A DNA stretch of 64,000 nt from Gonium pectorale (taxonomy: Eukaryota > Chlorophyta > Chlorophyceae > Chlamydomonadales > Volvocaceae). The notes below the pieces were generated by a model. The model did not search any database, was not told where the DNA came from, and saw only the letters and a program-made list of their open reading frames with translations. The translations under genes were made by a program, and so were the position numbers. Below, in pieces: positions 1-11,165 of this stretch (its first letter is position 1; every line of letters starts with the position of its first letter). Where the stretch lies: positions 367,876-431,875 of the forward strand of contig LSYV01000004.1 of the NCBI GenBank assembly GCA_001584585.1, in the 5' to 3' direction.

Positions 1-3000
1 GAGTGATGCTGAGTGTGGTGGCGGCCTTGGCACCCGGTGCAAACTGCCGCTCTCCGCATCCCCTCAGCCGGTCTCCCAGGTGCCGTCAGACAAATGCCTC
101 GACTGTCGTCAGGGTGGCGGCGCATCTGTGGGCGCCGCTCGGATTCGTCATCTAATGTTGTGTTCATCACACGGCACTGGTTGACCGGCTTGGGACGGGG
201 GCATCAGCCTTGACGTCCTCTGTCAAGTGACAATCAATACCTGCTAAAGTGGCTGGCGGCAGCGATCAGCCCTTAAAGCGCACGTCCGCTCAGCGCCGCG
301 GCCGTCCCCTCTACTACGCGCCTCCCCGCCCCCCCCCCACCCCGCGTGAATCCCAGCATGGAGGAGTTTGGCCGGTCTTGCCGTCAGACAAATGCCTCGA
401 CTGTCGTCAGGGAACGGCGCATCTTTGGCGCCGCTCGGATTCGTCATCTAAAGTTTTGTTCATCATGCGGCATTGATTGACCGGCCTGCTGCCTTTACCG
501 TGCATGGGTGCTGCCCCGTCGCCGTCGGTTCCCTGTGCTGCCCGCGCTCTCCCCCGCCATTGGGCCAGTGCGCTCGCCGGGTCAGCAGCGCCTCTGGCCG
601 GCCAGAGTCCACCCCAACGTGGAACCACGACCCGCCCCCCCCCCCGCGCTGCTGCACCCCGCTCCTGCGCTCACCCGGTTCTGTGAGGTAGAGCACGTCC
701 TCCCAGTTGCGCAGGTTGGGTATGATCTTGAACGCCTGGAGGCAGCGGAGGAGGATTTTGGAAACACAGGTTTGCGAGAGCGGGACCTTCGCCGTGCGTC
801 CGACAGGCGCGGGATAAGAGCGGGATCGTAGGGGCCTACGGGGCGCGGGTTAGGAGGAGGCACTGCCGCAACCGGACATCCCCCGTTACCCCTTCGACCC
901 GTTTCCCCTTCTTTACTACCCCCCGTTACCCCGGGGACGCATACACTGTCTCTCACCTTGGGCACCTTGCCGGCCGAGTACCTGGCCAGCAGCCGCCCCA
1001 CCCCCCGGTACACCTCCACCACGCGCGGCTCCAGGCCCTCGGGCACAGGGCCCGGCTCGGAGTCGGGGTCGGCGCTGCGGGGTGCGGAGGGACAACAAGA
1101 GGGATGTCAAAGGTCAGATCACACGGTTAATCTCATGTCCTGAGATACCTGCTGCTGGTAGGACACGGGATGGGATCGCTAAGAGAGCGGGAGTCGACCT
1201 AAGAGGGTGCATGGATATACGGGTGCAGGCCACAGACCAGGAGGACGGGCAGCGTGACGGTGCGCGTGTGGCCCGCTGCCGCCACGAGGCTGTGGTACGC
1301 GGCTCCAGCCAGAGGCTTGCTCCGGCTTGGCGTGTGCGACAAAGCCGTCCGACGACGCACCGCTGTGACGCCCCAATCTGCCAATACCCTGAGAAGTGGA
1401 CAGCCGGGCAGTGCTCCGCCGGAGGAGCGTAGAGTGGGAGCCTGGGCCCTTCCGGACGGACGCAAAAAAAGGGCTCCTAGTGGGCAACTGCGCTGCTGGG
1501 CATGCGCTCACTGCACGTCGGCAGGGCAGCTGCGCTGCTCCTCCCAACCTCAATCCTCGCAGTCCCACCTGCACACACACTAACACCGACGCCATCACTT
1601 TCGCGCTTACGCTCGTCGTATGCGTTTTCCTTTTCAACACACTAACACCCCGCGCGCGCGGTCCGGCACGCACCCCTCCTCGGGCACCCTCTGCAGCCCC
1701 GCCTCCGCCTGCCGCTCCCGCAGCCGCTGCAGCACCATGTCGGCCAGCGAGGTCTGGCGGTACGAGGAGGCGCCCGGGGCCAGGAACGCAGACAGCGCGC
1801 GCTCGTCGTCGGGGTCAACCTGTGTGTTTGGGGGGGGCGAGCGGTAGGAGCGGGGGAGGGGGTGAAGAGGGCTTGAATCGGCCGGGGAGAGTGGCTGCGG
1901 GCAAGGTGAAGCCCGCGCTCGCAGCGCCGGGCCCGGCCCCAACTCTGGACCAGTCCCGAATCTGGCACGAGTTGGTAACGAGCCCTGGCCTGCCACCCTA
2001 GCACCCTACATGTGTGGCACGTGATCGGGCGACAGCCCAGGAGCCGCGGGAAGCAGCATGCGCCGCCTCTCATCACGTCCCAACGCAGGCCCAATCCTGC
2101 GTCCACCATTGCCTTTGCCGTCCCTGCCATGGGCCCCGCTCGCCCCCGCGGCATCCGGGGCATCCGTCGGCCCAGCTTCCCGACCATACACACGCACACG
2201 CGCTGCCGGCAACGCACCTCGACCTCCTCCTCCTCGTACCCCTCGTCCGCCAGACCGCCGCCTCGCCCGCCATCCGAGTCGTCGTCTTCCGAGTCGTCCC
2301 CCGCCGCTGCCCCGCCAGGGCCCCCCTTGCTCGAGGAGCCCAGCTTGGCCAGCGCGGCCCGCAGCGCAGCCTAACAGAGAGGCGGGGTGAGGGGTTGGGT
2401 CGGGGAAGGGTCTAAGGGAGCATCCCCAGGTGCACACAGTGGCCGGGGACGGTTGCCGAGACTCCCGAGCGCACGGCCGAAAGGAGCGGTCACAGAAGAA
2501 AGATCCGGTCGTGTCGGTGCCGGAGTGCAAGCCGCAGCTGTCCAGCCCGCGGAAAGCCCCACAACGCCGGTGCGACCCGCAGCCGCAGGCAGCCCCTGCC
2601 CCACCTGCGGCAAGCAACCTTGCCGACCAAGCCTCCCGCCACATCGCAGACAAGCTAACCAGGCCCACCTGAGGGTCTGTACGCGTCCGCTTGCCCTCCC
2701 CCTCCTCTTCCCCGTCATCGTCATCGTCGTCCGCGTACTCCCGCTCAAAGGCCTCCTCGGCATCCAGGTCCTCCTGCTGCTCGCGAGCCGCCTTGAGGAT
2801 GCGGCCGCTCAGCTTCACATCCAGCAGCTATTCACGGAGGGTTTGGAAGGGAGGTATAACAGGCGTAAGAGAGGCTTGTCTGTAGTGGCAGGACACCGTG
2901 GGGGCTGGCGGGTGCAAGTGGGGGAGGCACGGGAAAAAACCCTAGATCCATGGCGGCGAGTGTAGCAACACGTAACGCCACACTCCCGCACGATGTCGTA

Positions 3001-3282
3001 TATCAGCAAGACACAACGGGGCATGCTCTGCGGTCCCCCACATCGCGGCAACGCACCTCCTCCTCCTCATCTTCCGCTCTCCGCCTCTTCTTCTCTGCAC
3101 GAGGCCTTGTCTGCGCGACAGTGCCAAATGATGAGCTGGGCGCGTTCCTCGGCTGCCGCCGCCGCAGTGAGCCACGGGGTGTCAGCGCTTACCCGCACGC
3201 CATAGCTTTGGGGATCCTCTATTTGCTCATGTAGCGACTTTCGATGCTTGGGCTTGCGCACCCGCGCCTTCTTCGGCGGCAT
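1..3282 (-). CDS. BYSL: Bystin (Enp1/BYSL), 40S ribosome assembly factor, 3' end missing
   Basis: Bystin binds pre-40S particles in the nucleolus and cytoplasm and is needed for 18S rRNA maturation. Seven exons were resolved, 5' to 3': 3193-3282, 3057-3092, 2669-2827, 2218-2370, 1674-1819, 957-1074 and 675-735. All joins are phase-consistent, and exon 2 is only 36 nt. The N-terminus is basic (start MPPKKARVRKPKHRKSLHEQ), then acidic, followed by the family blocks KLSGRILKAAREQQ, VDPDDERALSAF, LEPRVVEVYRGV and AFKIIPNLRNWEDVLYLTEP. These match the first half of animal and yeast bystin in order. The last visible exon ends in phase 1 at 675. No following exon was found in 1-674, so the C-terminal half (about 200 residues in relatives) lies outside the window. 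The gene is head-to-head with MED7, 429 bp between start codons. Identification is firm. Confidence 0.93.
82..486. repeat. Pair of ~108-bp direct repeats inside a bystin intron
   Basis: Copies lie at about 82-189 and 380-486. Both run from GCCGTCAGACAAATGCC to TTGACCGGC and differ by a handful of substitutions and small indels. The unit matches no bystin coding block. Nothing else is recognised in 1-674, which is read here as intron. Confidence 0.75.
1594..1642 (+). repeat. 49-bp intronic sequence shared with MED7 intron (copy 1)
   Basis: ATCACTTTCGCGCTTACGCT and the following ~30 bases recur nearly identically at 5724-5773, in the same orientation. The first copy is in a bystin intron, the second in a MED7 intron. 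Confidence 0.8.
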
Positions 3283-3711
3283 GGCTGAGGACTGACGGTG
3301 GTGTAGGAATCCGGTTCAATGAGCTTTTCTACTTTATGCAACGTTGCCGAGCGGTTCTACGAGTGCAAAACTGTTAGATGAGTGTTGCAACGGTGCCTGG
3401 GACGAGCTGCAAGTTGGCCGGTCGTTGACAGTGCAGGCTCTGCTCTCGCACTGTGACTGTCCTATGATAAGCTCGGAAAGAACGCGGGTAAAGGAACAAT
3501 AGGATCACATTGTCCTTGAGAAAACACGAAATACACCGACCGTCGTCGCCGCTCCGTCATTGCTGCCGAACAGCGTTGCTTGGACCCCATAGATCACTGC
3601 ACTGGTAACTCGTGAGGATCTTCGACCGACCAAACCCGCCTCCGCCAGACCAAGCACAGCAACATTTATCCTCTTCAGCACTAGCCGGCCCCCTCACGGG
3701 CCCCTAGCGGG
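3283..3711. promoter_or_regulatory. Bidirectional promoter region, bystin / MED7
   Basis: The 429 bp between the two start codons must hold both promoters and 5' UTRs. A 10-bp palindrome GCAACGTTGC lies near 3338-3347. No clear TATA box was seen. The assignment rests on the divergent gene order. Confidence 0.6.
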
Positions 3712-6685
3712 ATGGCGGCCGCGGCGACGGCCAACAACGCCGCCGCGACCCGCGAGCCTTACCCGCCCCCGCCGTCGTTCTTCAACCTGTACGGCCCCGA
3801 TGATGGGGTGTCGCCGCTACCGCCTCCGCCCCCGCCCATCCCCACGCCCGCTGTTGTGGAGGAGCTGCGGGAGCAGAAGATCGACCTCAAAGTGCTGGGC
3901 AACCCGCTGAAGCTGGTGCGTGGCCCTGTGCGGAGTTGCGGCCTCCGATATTGCGCGTTGGCGGCGCTGCACGGGAGGGCGCGACGACGTGAGGTCTGAC
4001 AGCGCCGTAGCGAGATGCAGCGTCGGGTGATGGTATGGTGGCAGCGCGCAACATCGCTCCTCAGCCTCTGACGCTGCTGCCACAGACTCTGTCACGAGGA
4101 TGGCCGCCGCCATCGCCGCTCCTGCCGAGGGGGTTCCCTCCACCCAGCCAACTGGCCCGCATCCATCCTCCTTGTTCCTGTTCCTGTAACGGACCGGACT
4201 GAAGAACATGCGCTGAATTTGGCGCTCAAACATCCTTACCCCTCCGACTCTTCCCCCATGCCCAACGCAGCCTCATTCTGAGGAGCTGGTTCCCAAGTTG
4301 GGCACCAGCCAGATCTACCGCACCAGGCCAGACGGAACCATTGGTGCGTCTTGGATAGTGGCAGCGCCTGCGGTGGGGGCCCCATGGTGGGCAGCGACGG
4401 ATAGTTTTGGCCTCTGGCGGTGAACACCCCAGCCGCACGCGGCGGGTGGATGCCGGGGCCCGGAAGCCAGTGGCTCAGGGGCTGGTCCTTGGAGTGATGA
4501 CGGGCGGTTCAAGTTGGCTCGGGGAGGGGTGCCTGTGTCGCGGATACTAGGCACACCATGAGGAGTACGGTACCCGTACCTTGAGCTCGTTGCGCATGCC
4601 GCCGCCATGACTGCGCTGGGTCAGCAGGGGCGTGCGGCCAGCAGGGGCGCTCAGTGGCTGAGTCGTTGTCATGCCATGCGTGGCGGGTGTTGGCAGCGCT
4701 GTCGCCCCCGCTGCATGCCGAATCGCCGATGGGCGCCTCCCTCCTCGACGCCCAGCCGCATGTGCTTGCTCCCCTGAACCCGACTTAACCCGGCCCTTCC
4801 GAAGTCTTCTCTGGTTTGCGGCGCAAAGCGCTGAACATGCCGTTGCAAAGCTCCTCTCGTTCTGCTCATTGTATCCAAGACCCACCCTCTTTACCTCTCC
4901 TTCCGGGATCGGGTATGGGGTTCGGGATCAGGGAGCATGCGCCCGAGACATCTTGTAGCGATTACTGCCTCCTAACCCGCATCTTCTCCTGGGTCCCGGC
5001 GCCCATCAGACTTCAAGTCCGAGATGCGGCGCCTGAACGGAGAGCTGATGTTCATGTTCCTGGAGCTGACCAAGACGCTCGCGGAGCAGCCCAGCAAGTA
5101 AGGGCGAGGATGGTGGGGGGCGGGTGGGGCTGCACGCAGGTGGGAAATGAAGAAGGATGGGGATGATCGCGGCTGGGGAGCAGAGCGGGGCTGACCGGTG
5201 AAGCGGGGTAGGCGGGTTAGGCGGAGGCAGCTGTGGGCGGGCAGGGCGGGCACGGATTGGGCGGTGGGTTAGGCCTTAGGCCTTGAGCGGCGAGCCGCCA
5301 GGTGGCCCGTGGCAGCTGCGGCGGGTGGTAAAGTCGGGGCCGCAGTGCATGCCCTCACCGGGGTGTGCGGGTCTTGCATGGCTCGCGTCTCGTACCCTCC
5401 CACCCCACCCCCCACGCACATATTCCTCGCTGTGCCCCTTCCCTGCCACTTCCCGCCGCTCCGCTTGGCGCGGCTCGCTTTCCCGGTGCTTGTAGGTGAG
5501 ACAACGGTAGTCAGCGGGTCGGGGGGCTGGGTGGGCGGGGGGCCGGGAGACATGCACCAGCCCACATGCAATGCACGTAGGCCAGACTAGGCGCACCCCA
5601 GCACGGCATTGCATAGGGTCACCCCAGAGAGAATCCTGGGCCTCATGGTGGTCGCCGCCGAACTAACATGCAAGGACATCACCCCCTTCGACTGCCTTTG
5701 GAGCTGGTTCCTACAACGACATCATCACTTTCGCGCTTACGCTCGTCGTATGCGTTGCTCCTTTTCAACACACACCGGCGGCACCTGGCGGCACCCCTGC
5801 GCCGCGCTGTCCACCGGTGGCGCTCACCGCCCGCCCCGTCCCGCCACGCACCCTCTGGTGCGCGTCCTCAGGTACACCAGCCCGCTGACGCAGCTGAACC
5901 TGCTGCTGTCCAACCTACAGCACCTCACGGCGCTCATGCGGCCTCACCAGGTCGGTCGGTCGGTCGGTCGGTCCAGGAGGTTGTGCATGGACGCGAGGAC
6001 ACACGTGAGCCGGAAGGCTCCGGACCTCTCCAAAAGGAGCGCCAGAGTCCCGCGCTATAAGTAGCCATCCATTTGTCCTAACGAGTCGCGAGGTTCAGGA
6101 CACAAAGAGAAGCTGGGCAACCCATGCCTGGAACGTAGACGGGGCCAACGAAGGTTTGGAAGGGGTGCAGGGGTTTGGATGGCTGCAGCGGCCACTACAA
6201 GGGGGGGTCCAAGCGGCAGCTGACTGCAGACGATTCGGCTACAGGCGTCACGCGCATCGCAAGCACCTACCTGCGGCGGAGCTGCGGCCTGTCACCACGG
6301 CCACAGCAAAGGCGGAGCCGCCTTCCAGACCGGCCCTACCTCCGCGCATCCCGACTCAGAATACAGCCCAACCACAACCGTATCCCACCACCCGCAGGCC
6401 CGCGCCACTCTGGAGGCGACGCTTCGGCTGCAGGTGTCTGCTATGCGAGAGGGCCTGGCGCGGCTGCGGGGGCAGATTGCGGCGGCGGACGCCACCCTGG
6501 TGGGCATGGCGCGCGCGCTGATGGAGGCGGAGGGAGACACGGCGGAATCAGCGGCGCGGCCCTCGTCCGCAGCTGCGGCAGCAGCGGCAGCGGTGGTCGG
6601 CGCGGGGCTGGAGGGCGGGGTAGGGCATGGGGTAGGCGGGCTAGAAGTGGGGACGGCGGCGGCACCGATGGACGTGGAGGGGTGA
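3712..6685 (+). CDS. MED7: Mediator complex subunit 7 (MED7)
   Basis: MED7 is a middle-module subunit of Mediator, which couples activators to RNA polymerase II in the nucleus. Exons: 3712-3915, 4271-4343, 5010-5097, 5872-5950 and 6398-6685, giving 243 aa, close to the 220-240 aa of animal and plant MED7. Evidence is the proline-rich start (YPPPPSFFNLYGPDDG, then a run of prolines), the block DFKSEMRRLNGELMFMFLEL, and the family signature RPHQARATL assembled across the last splice junction. The C-terminal ~40 residues are Ala/Gly-rich and unlike the family core. The fourth intron begins inside five tandem GGTC/GTCG tetranucleotides at 5951-5972. The ATG at 3712 is the first in frame after the divergent promoter. 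The next gene starts 298 bp downstream on the same strand. Confidence 0.92.
5724..5773 (+). repeat. 49-bp intronic sequence shared with bystin intron (copy 2)
   Basis: This is the same-orientation match to 1594-1642, with a 1-2 base indel near TGCGTT. It sits in MED7 intron 3. Confidence 0.8.
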
Positions 6686-6983
6686 GCTGCGGCGTGTCGT
6701 CGGGATGAAAGCTGACATGGTAAAATTAGATACACGCGGACAAAATGTAGGAGATCTGGGCGTTTGCGTGTCTGGCCATGGCACGGTGGTAACCCGCTGA
6801 GGCATGCGTGCATGATGACCCTTACGGCTGTTGCACCGCTGTTCTCTCAAGGAGTAAGAAACCTCATAGAAATATATGCGCGCAAGCGGTTGGTGGCCCA
6901 ACCACCTCGTGACGTTCGGTTTCTTCCGGCAAGGGTAAGGCAAGTTATGCTTTTTAGCAGTTTGGTGTTTATTGCTTGCTGCT

Positions 6984-7812
6984 ATGGTTGACTCGCTCAG
7001 AGCGCCGCTGGTTCCGAAGGAGGGCTATGAAGGGCCTTCGGTGAGACCGAACGTTGATATACATGTGCAAACCTGAGTACTGCTGAGTTATTATGGCGCA
7101 CTGCGGCAGGCACCTCCGGCGCCTGGATATGCGGCGGGCTCGTCATCGACAGGTAGACTGGCAGTGGCTAGGGTCACCAAGCCACAATAATAAACGTCAC
7201 GATGATGTCTGACGGTACATCGCAGGTCACAGCGCCGTAACGGGGTATCCTGTGATAGGGCCTTCTCCCAGCTACCCAGCCTACCCGAGCGTGCCGCCGG
7301 CAGGCGCCGGACCAAGCCAGCCCTTCTTAGACCCTTCGCCCAGCGCACCCCCACACGTTATAGTTTGCCATCACGACCACCACACTTGCCACGGACAGCC
7401 GGAGCGGACAGCCTGCGGGGCCTGCCACAAGGTCATGGTACCGGAGGCGCGCAAGGTGCTCTAGGGTTTTTACTCTGGGCGGGGACCGCATCGCTATTGG
7501 CGTATTGGGCCGGAAGACCGCCTTCAGGGTGGGCCAGCATGGGGTGTAGTTTCAAGTATCCGGCATGCGCCCCTTGGCTGCCCTTGACCTGACTCCGTCC
7601 ACCTGCCGCCAGTCTGGGAACCTCAATTGCTCATTGAACCCCCCTTGCAGGAGTGGGGCCTGTGCTCGTGCATCGCCGCCATTGGGCTGTGCGCCTCGGG
7701 CTGCTGGCCATGCGCTTGCCTGCCCTTCTGCTGCAACGTCACGCGAGACACGGTGTACCGCTGTACCTTCTGCCGGGCCGAGGTGTACCGGCTAAGGGCG
7801 CCCTTCGAATGA
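6984..7812 (+). CDS. LITAF-domain (LITAF/BRI3-like) membrane zinc protein
   Basis: Four exons, 6984-7040, 7110-7152, 7226-7455 and 7651-7812, encode 163 aa. The N-terminal ~75 residues are rich in Pro, Tyr, Gly and Ser, as in LITAF/BRI3 proteins where this part carries short sorting motifs. Two CxxC knuckles follow, CGAC (about residue 101) and CTFC (about 150). They flank a Cys-rich hydrophobic stretch (LCSCIAAIGLCASGC) and the LITAF-like block CLPFCCNVTRDTVYRC. In the family the two knuckles bind one zinc and the hydrophobic part dips into the endosomal/lysosomal membrane as a monotopic anchor. The start was chosen because ATG 6984 opens a Pro/Tyr-type N-terminus and all three introns then keep phase. 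An in-frame GTG at 7252 is internal. No TGTAA motif was found close downstream. Confidence 0.78.
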
Positions 7813-9911
7813 GGATCTGAGGACTCACCTGGAACCCCAGCGTGGTATGCTGGCCCGCCGAGCGGCGAAGGGCGTGCGCCGGCAGCCTTTGGGGTTTGGG
7901 CCAGGCGCAGTACTGCCAGCCAAGCCCCTAGATGGATGCGACCTCGGATCGCGGATGATTGCATATTACGGGGCTGCGTTGCCCGGGATTCGACCCGCCT
8001 AGGAAGCAAAGGAAGAGCGATCCCACGCAGCTTCCTGGCAAGACATTACGGAGGGCCGTCCGTGCGTACATGACCTTGCAACATGACGAAGGGTGTCACT
8101 TTTGTCGCTGAGTTTCTGTACAACGGTATGAAATGGAGCGCTCTACTGCAATCGCTGCAACCTGTTTGCCGACACAGTGTTAGGCTGGACGACGCGAGAA
8201 ACGCACTGCCGGCGTGCTATGCCAAGTGTGTACATGTGTACTGACACCTGCTGTTGCTGGGGTGTGAAGGGGTGTGGCGGCACGAGGGGGGCTGAAAGAG
8301 TTAGTTTGTGTTTTCGTGGCCTGCGAGACGTGCAAATGTGGTGGTTGCATGCCGTCGTTGAGGACGAATGATGCAAAATGTCAGCTGGGCGTGTGGCACG
8401 GGGGCGTCAAGCTGCGGTACAGCAGTATGAAGATTACACGTCCTTCTACGCTGTTTCTTGCAAACTGCGCGGGCTGGGTTTGTTGTGGTCCGAATCGTCT
8501 TACTCAGTAGCACAACCCCCCAGTGTATCAAGGCGATTGGAGGAGAGACTGGGACTTCAGAAGTTCGGAAGACGTTAAGATGTTGCCGTGTGTTTGTGTG
8601 CGTTATGAAAAGATTGTGCCGTGTGTTTGTGACGTCCATTGGTTAGGTCCGTTAAGTTACTAGTAGTGGCCGTCTTTATGCCCCGGCCTCTCCATCGTAC
8701 TTTGAACAGCTATACTATCGCCATTCGACCACTGTCTACCCAACGTGCTTCCACACAGTTTTGGCGGCCGCACCCCAAGCCCGTAGTCCAGAGTCTGCAC
8801 TCGCAAGGCCCAAATACGAGTGCTGAGATATTGGCCGCATTAAAAGTTTCAGTTTGTGATGTGAACGAACGGCAGGCCCTTGCAGCGGACTCTGAAAGAA
8901 AGATTCCGCCCGCAGGCCGCGCTCCACCGAAAGCTCGGTGGTTGTTAAAGAAGAGAAATCTGGAGGGAAAGAGCGAGCCTGCCTCTACGGACAGATACGC
9001 CCGACGTTTCCAGTAGGGTGGGCGGGTAAAGCAAGGCAGGTCAAGGGACGTCCCTCCCATTCGTTATGGGATATGGGTGCAGCCTGTTAAGCGCACCAAC
9101 GCCTGGCAAGAATGATGAAACGGCCTAGTCATGCAAGGCAATAGGCAGCCGCGTAATAGGACGTGACACACTCGAGGGCCCATGGAAAACCTGCCCCGGT
9201 GCACCTGACGACCTGTGTATCACTACCTGGGCGGTGACGCTGCTGCTTCCCCTGGCCCCAAGCAGGTTCACAGAAGAGCGCAACGGGACATGCAGGCCTT
9301 CGGAGGCCGCGGACTATGCAGCACGACAACAGTCCGCAACGTAACTAGTCCCGCAACCGACCAGGATCTGTACCGAACTGATGCCGGGGACGCAGTACAG
9401 GTGCCGCGCATCGTCTAGCGGGGATTAGATGTGGGTTCCAATGTCGGGGGCGGCAAAGCTGTACGTAAGTTTAGTGACAATTCACGACCAGGTACACAGG
9501 CAAGTACAGGCAAGCGCGTACGGCGGAGATTTCCCATGGTGGAGATGCATACACATGCATACCTCGCTCTACACATGCATATATAATCAGCACCCTACAT
9601 CCTGCTGAAGTCACCGACCCCAGTTGCCTGCCTAATGACATTTCCCAACGCTTTCATGTTCTCCACGGCAACGTTCAGCACAACCATCGACAACGCTGTG
9701 CTCACCGCTATCCAACATGTGCCGAAGCACCTAGCAGATCAGGAACTGGGTAAGAAAGCGCATAGCTGTACTACATATCGATGTGCGAGACACACAGTAA
9801 GGTTTGCCAACGTCACATGATCACACAGGCTCCTGAAGCAGGTGGTGTTGAAAAACACCGATTTTTGAGGGTACGACGCCTTGGCGTGTATAGTGCCACG
9901 GCGGGCAGGGT
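7813..9911. other. Intergenic, LITAF gene to histone H2B
   Basis: About 2.1 kb without a gene that can be supported. It holds one copy of the hairpin repeat family (8926-9022). It also has a TATATAA-like box near 9578 with a 39-codon open frame and good donor downstream (9635-9750), noted as a weak candidate only. Part is presumably the 3' UTR of the LITAF gene. Confidence 0.5.
8926..9022 (-). repeat. Hairpin repeat family, copy A
   Basis: Read on the minus strand it carries CCCTACTGGAAACG and, after a shortened hairpin, CTGTCCGTAGAGGCAGGC, matching the other four copies. The hairpin region is abbreviated and there is no long T-run. Confidence 0.75.
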
Positions 9912-10473
9912 TTACGACGACGTGAACTTGGTGACGGCCTTGGTGCCCTCAGAGACAGCGTGCTTGGCCAGCTCGCCAGGCAGCACCAGGCGCACAGCGG
10001 TCTGAATCTCGCGCGAGGTCAGCGTGGGCTTCTTGTTGTACTGCGCCAGGCGCACCGCCTCGTTGGCCATCTTGTCGAAGATATCGTTGATGAACGAATT
10101 CATGATAGACATGGCCTTCGAGCTGATACCAGTATCGGGGTGCACCTGTGGCCCAAGACAAGGATGCCGCGGGGATCGTCAAGGCAGAACGGGGGAGGCA
10201 GCATATGAAAGCGAAAGCAGCGCAAATCTGGGCGAACACATCCAAGCCGGAAGAGCCAGAGTCAAAAGAATTTGCTAGCGTCAGACGCGACTACATGACC
10301 GGTCTCGGACTTCTCCAGAAGTCTCCTTCGTTTCCTCCTACCTGCTTGAGGACCTTATAGATGTAGACCTTGTAGGTCTCCGCCTTAGCAAGCTTCTTCT
10401 TGATCTTCTTGCTCTCCGCGGTCTTGGCGGGAGTCTTCTTGGCCGGAGCCTTCTCAGCAGCCTTGGGAGCCAT
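9912..10473 (-). CDS. H2B: Histone H2B, one intron
   Basis: Core nucleosome histone pairing with H2A. Exons 10342-10473 and 9912-10145 join in phase 0 to give 121 aa. The Lys/Ala/Pro-rich tail (about residues 1-30) is followed by the H2B fold, with the blocks [38 protein letters not shown] and [20 protein letters not shown], ending TSS. The intron (10146-10341) falls after Gln44, before VHPDTGI. Many replication-dependent algal histone genes lack introns, so this copy may be made outside S phase; that is inference. A short inverted repeat ACGCCTTGGCGT lies at 9876-9887, about 25 nt past the stop, but is not a proven 3' processing signal. It is divergent from H2A with 293 bp between start codons. 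Confidence 0.97.
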
Positions 10474-10766
10474 TTGAAGTGAGTTTGATGTGGTGCAACA
10501 CGCTTACGAGCGAGGTTGATAAAACTGATAATGTCGCAGGCGTTTATCTAGCGCTGCGGGGGCCCTGTCCCGCTGAGCCGACCTCGCGCATGTCGTACGC
10601 CGGTTGGACGAGCACCGTTACCCACTGAGCTTGATGTTGTGCAAGCCCTTCGGTTGTGCCAACTCACGCAGACTAGCACCTGCATCAGTTTCGCATTCCT
10701 GTACCGCTTTTCCTTCTTGCCACTCTAATTGTGTTCCGTTACGCGTCGGTCCGTGTCTCAGCCAGT
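10474..10766. promoter_or_regulatory. Divergent H2B/H2A promoter
   Basis: 293 bp shared by the two histone genes, the arrangement typical of volvocine histone loci. A weak TATA-like GATAAA lies on the H2B side near 10515-10550. No specific histone element could be confirmed by eye. Confidence 0.65.
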
Positions 10767-11165
10767 ATGGCTGGCCGTGGTAAGGGCAAGACCGCCGGCA
10801 AGAAGGCCGTGAGCCGCTCCTCCAAGGCCGGTCTGCAGTTCCCCGTGGGCCGCATCGCGCGCTACCTGAAGAAGGGCAAGTACGCCGAGCGCATTGGCGC
10901 GGGCGCGCCCGTGTACCTGGCCGCTGTGCTCGAGTATCTTACAGCTGAGGTGCTGGAGCTGGCGGGCAATGCGGCGCGCGACAACAAGAAGAACCGCATT
11001 GTCCCCCGTCACATTCAGCTGGCAATCCGCAATGACGAGGAGCTGGGCAAGCTGCTGGGCGACGTCACCATCGCGGCAGGTGGCGTGCTCCCCAACATCC
11101 ATGCGGTGCTGCTGCCCAAGAAATCCAAGGGTGGCAAGGCGGAGGACGGCTCGGCCGCCGTGTAG
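10767..11165 (+). CDS. H2A: Histone H2A, intronless
   Basis: Core histone partner of H2B. The single exon encodes 132 aa starting [20 protein letters not shown], with the invariant [20 protein letters not shown], an acidic patch ([19 protein letters not shown]) and [16 protein letters not shown]. The C-terminus [18 protein letters not shown] has no SQ[E/D]-aromatic motif, so this is not an H2A.X, and nothing marks it as H2A.Z. Upstream in-frame codons (to 10731) are ignored because the MAGRGKGK start is universal. A TGTAA motif lies at 11628-11632. Confidence 0.98.
   Translation: MAGRGKGKTAGKKAVSRSSKAGLQFPVGRIARYLKKGKYAERIGAGAPVYLAAVLEYLTAEVLELAGNAARDNKKNRIVPRHIQLAIRNDEELGKLLGDVTIAAGGVLPNIHAVLLPKKSKGGKAEDGSAAV

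Noticed and set aside
2006..2818. Minus frame of 270 codons treated as one exon
   Set aside because: It crosses clear bystin introns; spliced exons 2669-2827 and 2218-2370 carry the conserved sequence.
7985..8010. tRNA-like T-arm (GGGTCGAATCCC on the minus strand)
   Set aside because: No acceptor stem, D-arm or A box could be matched upstream.
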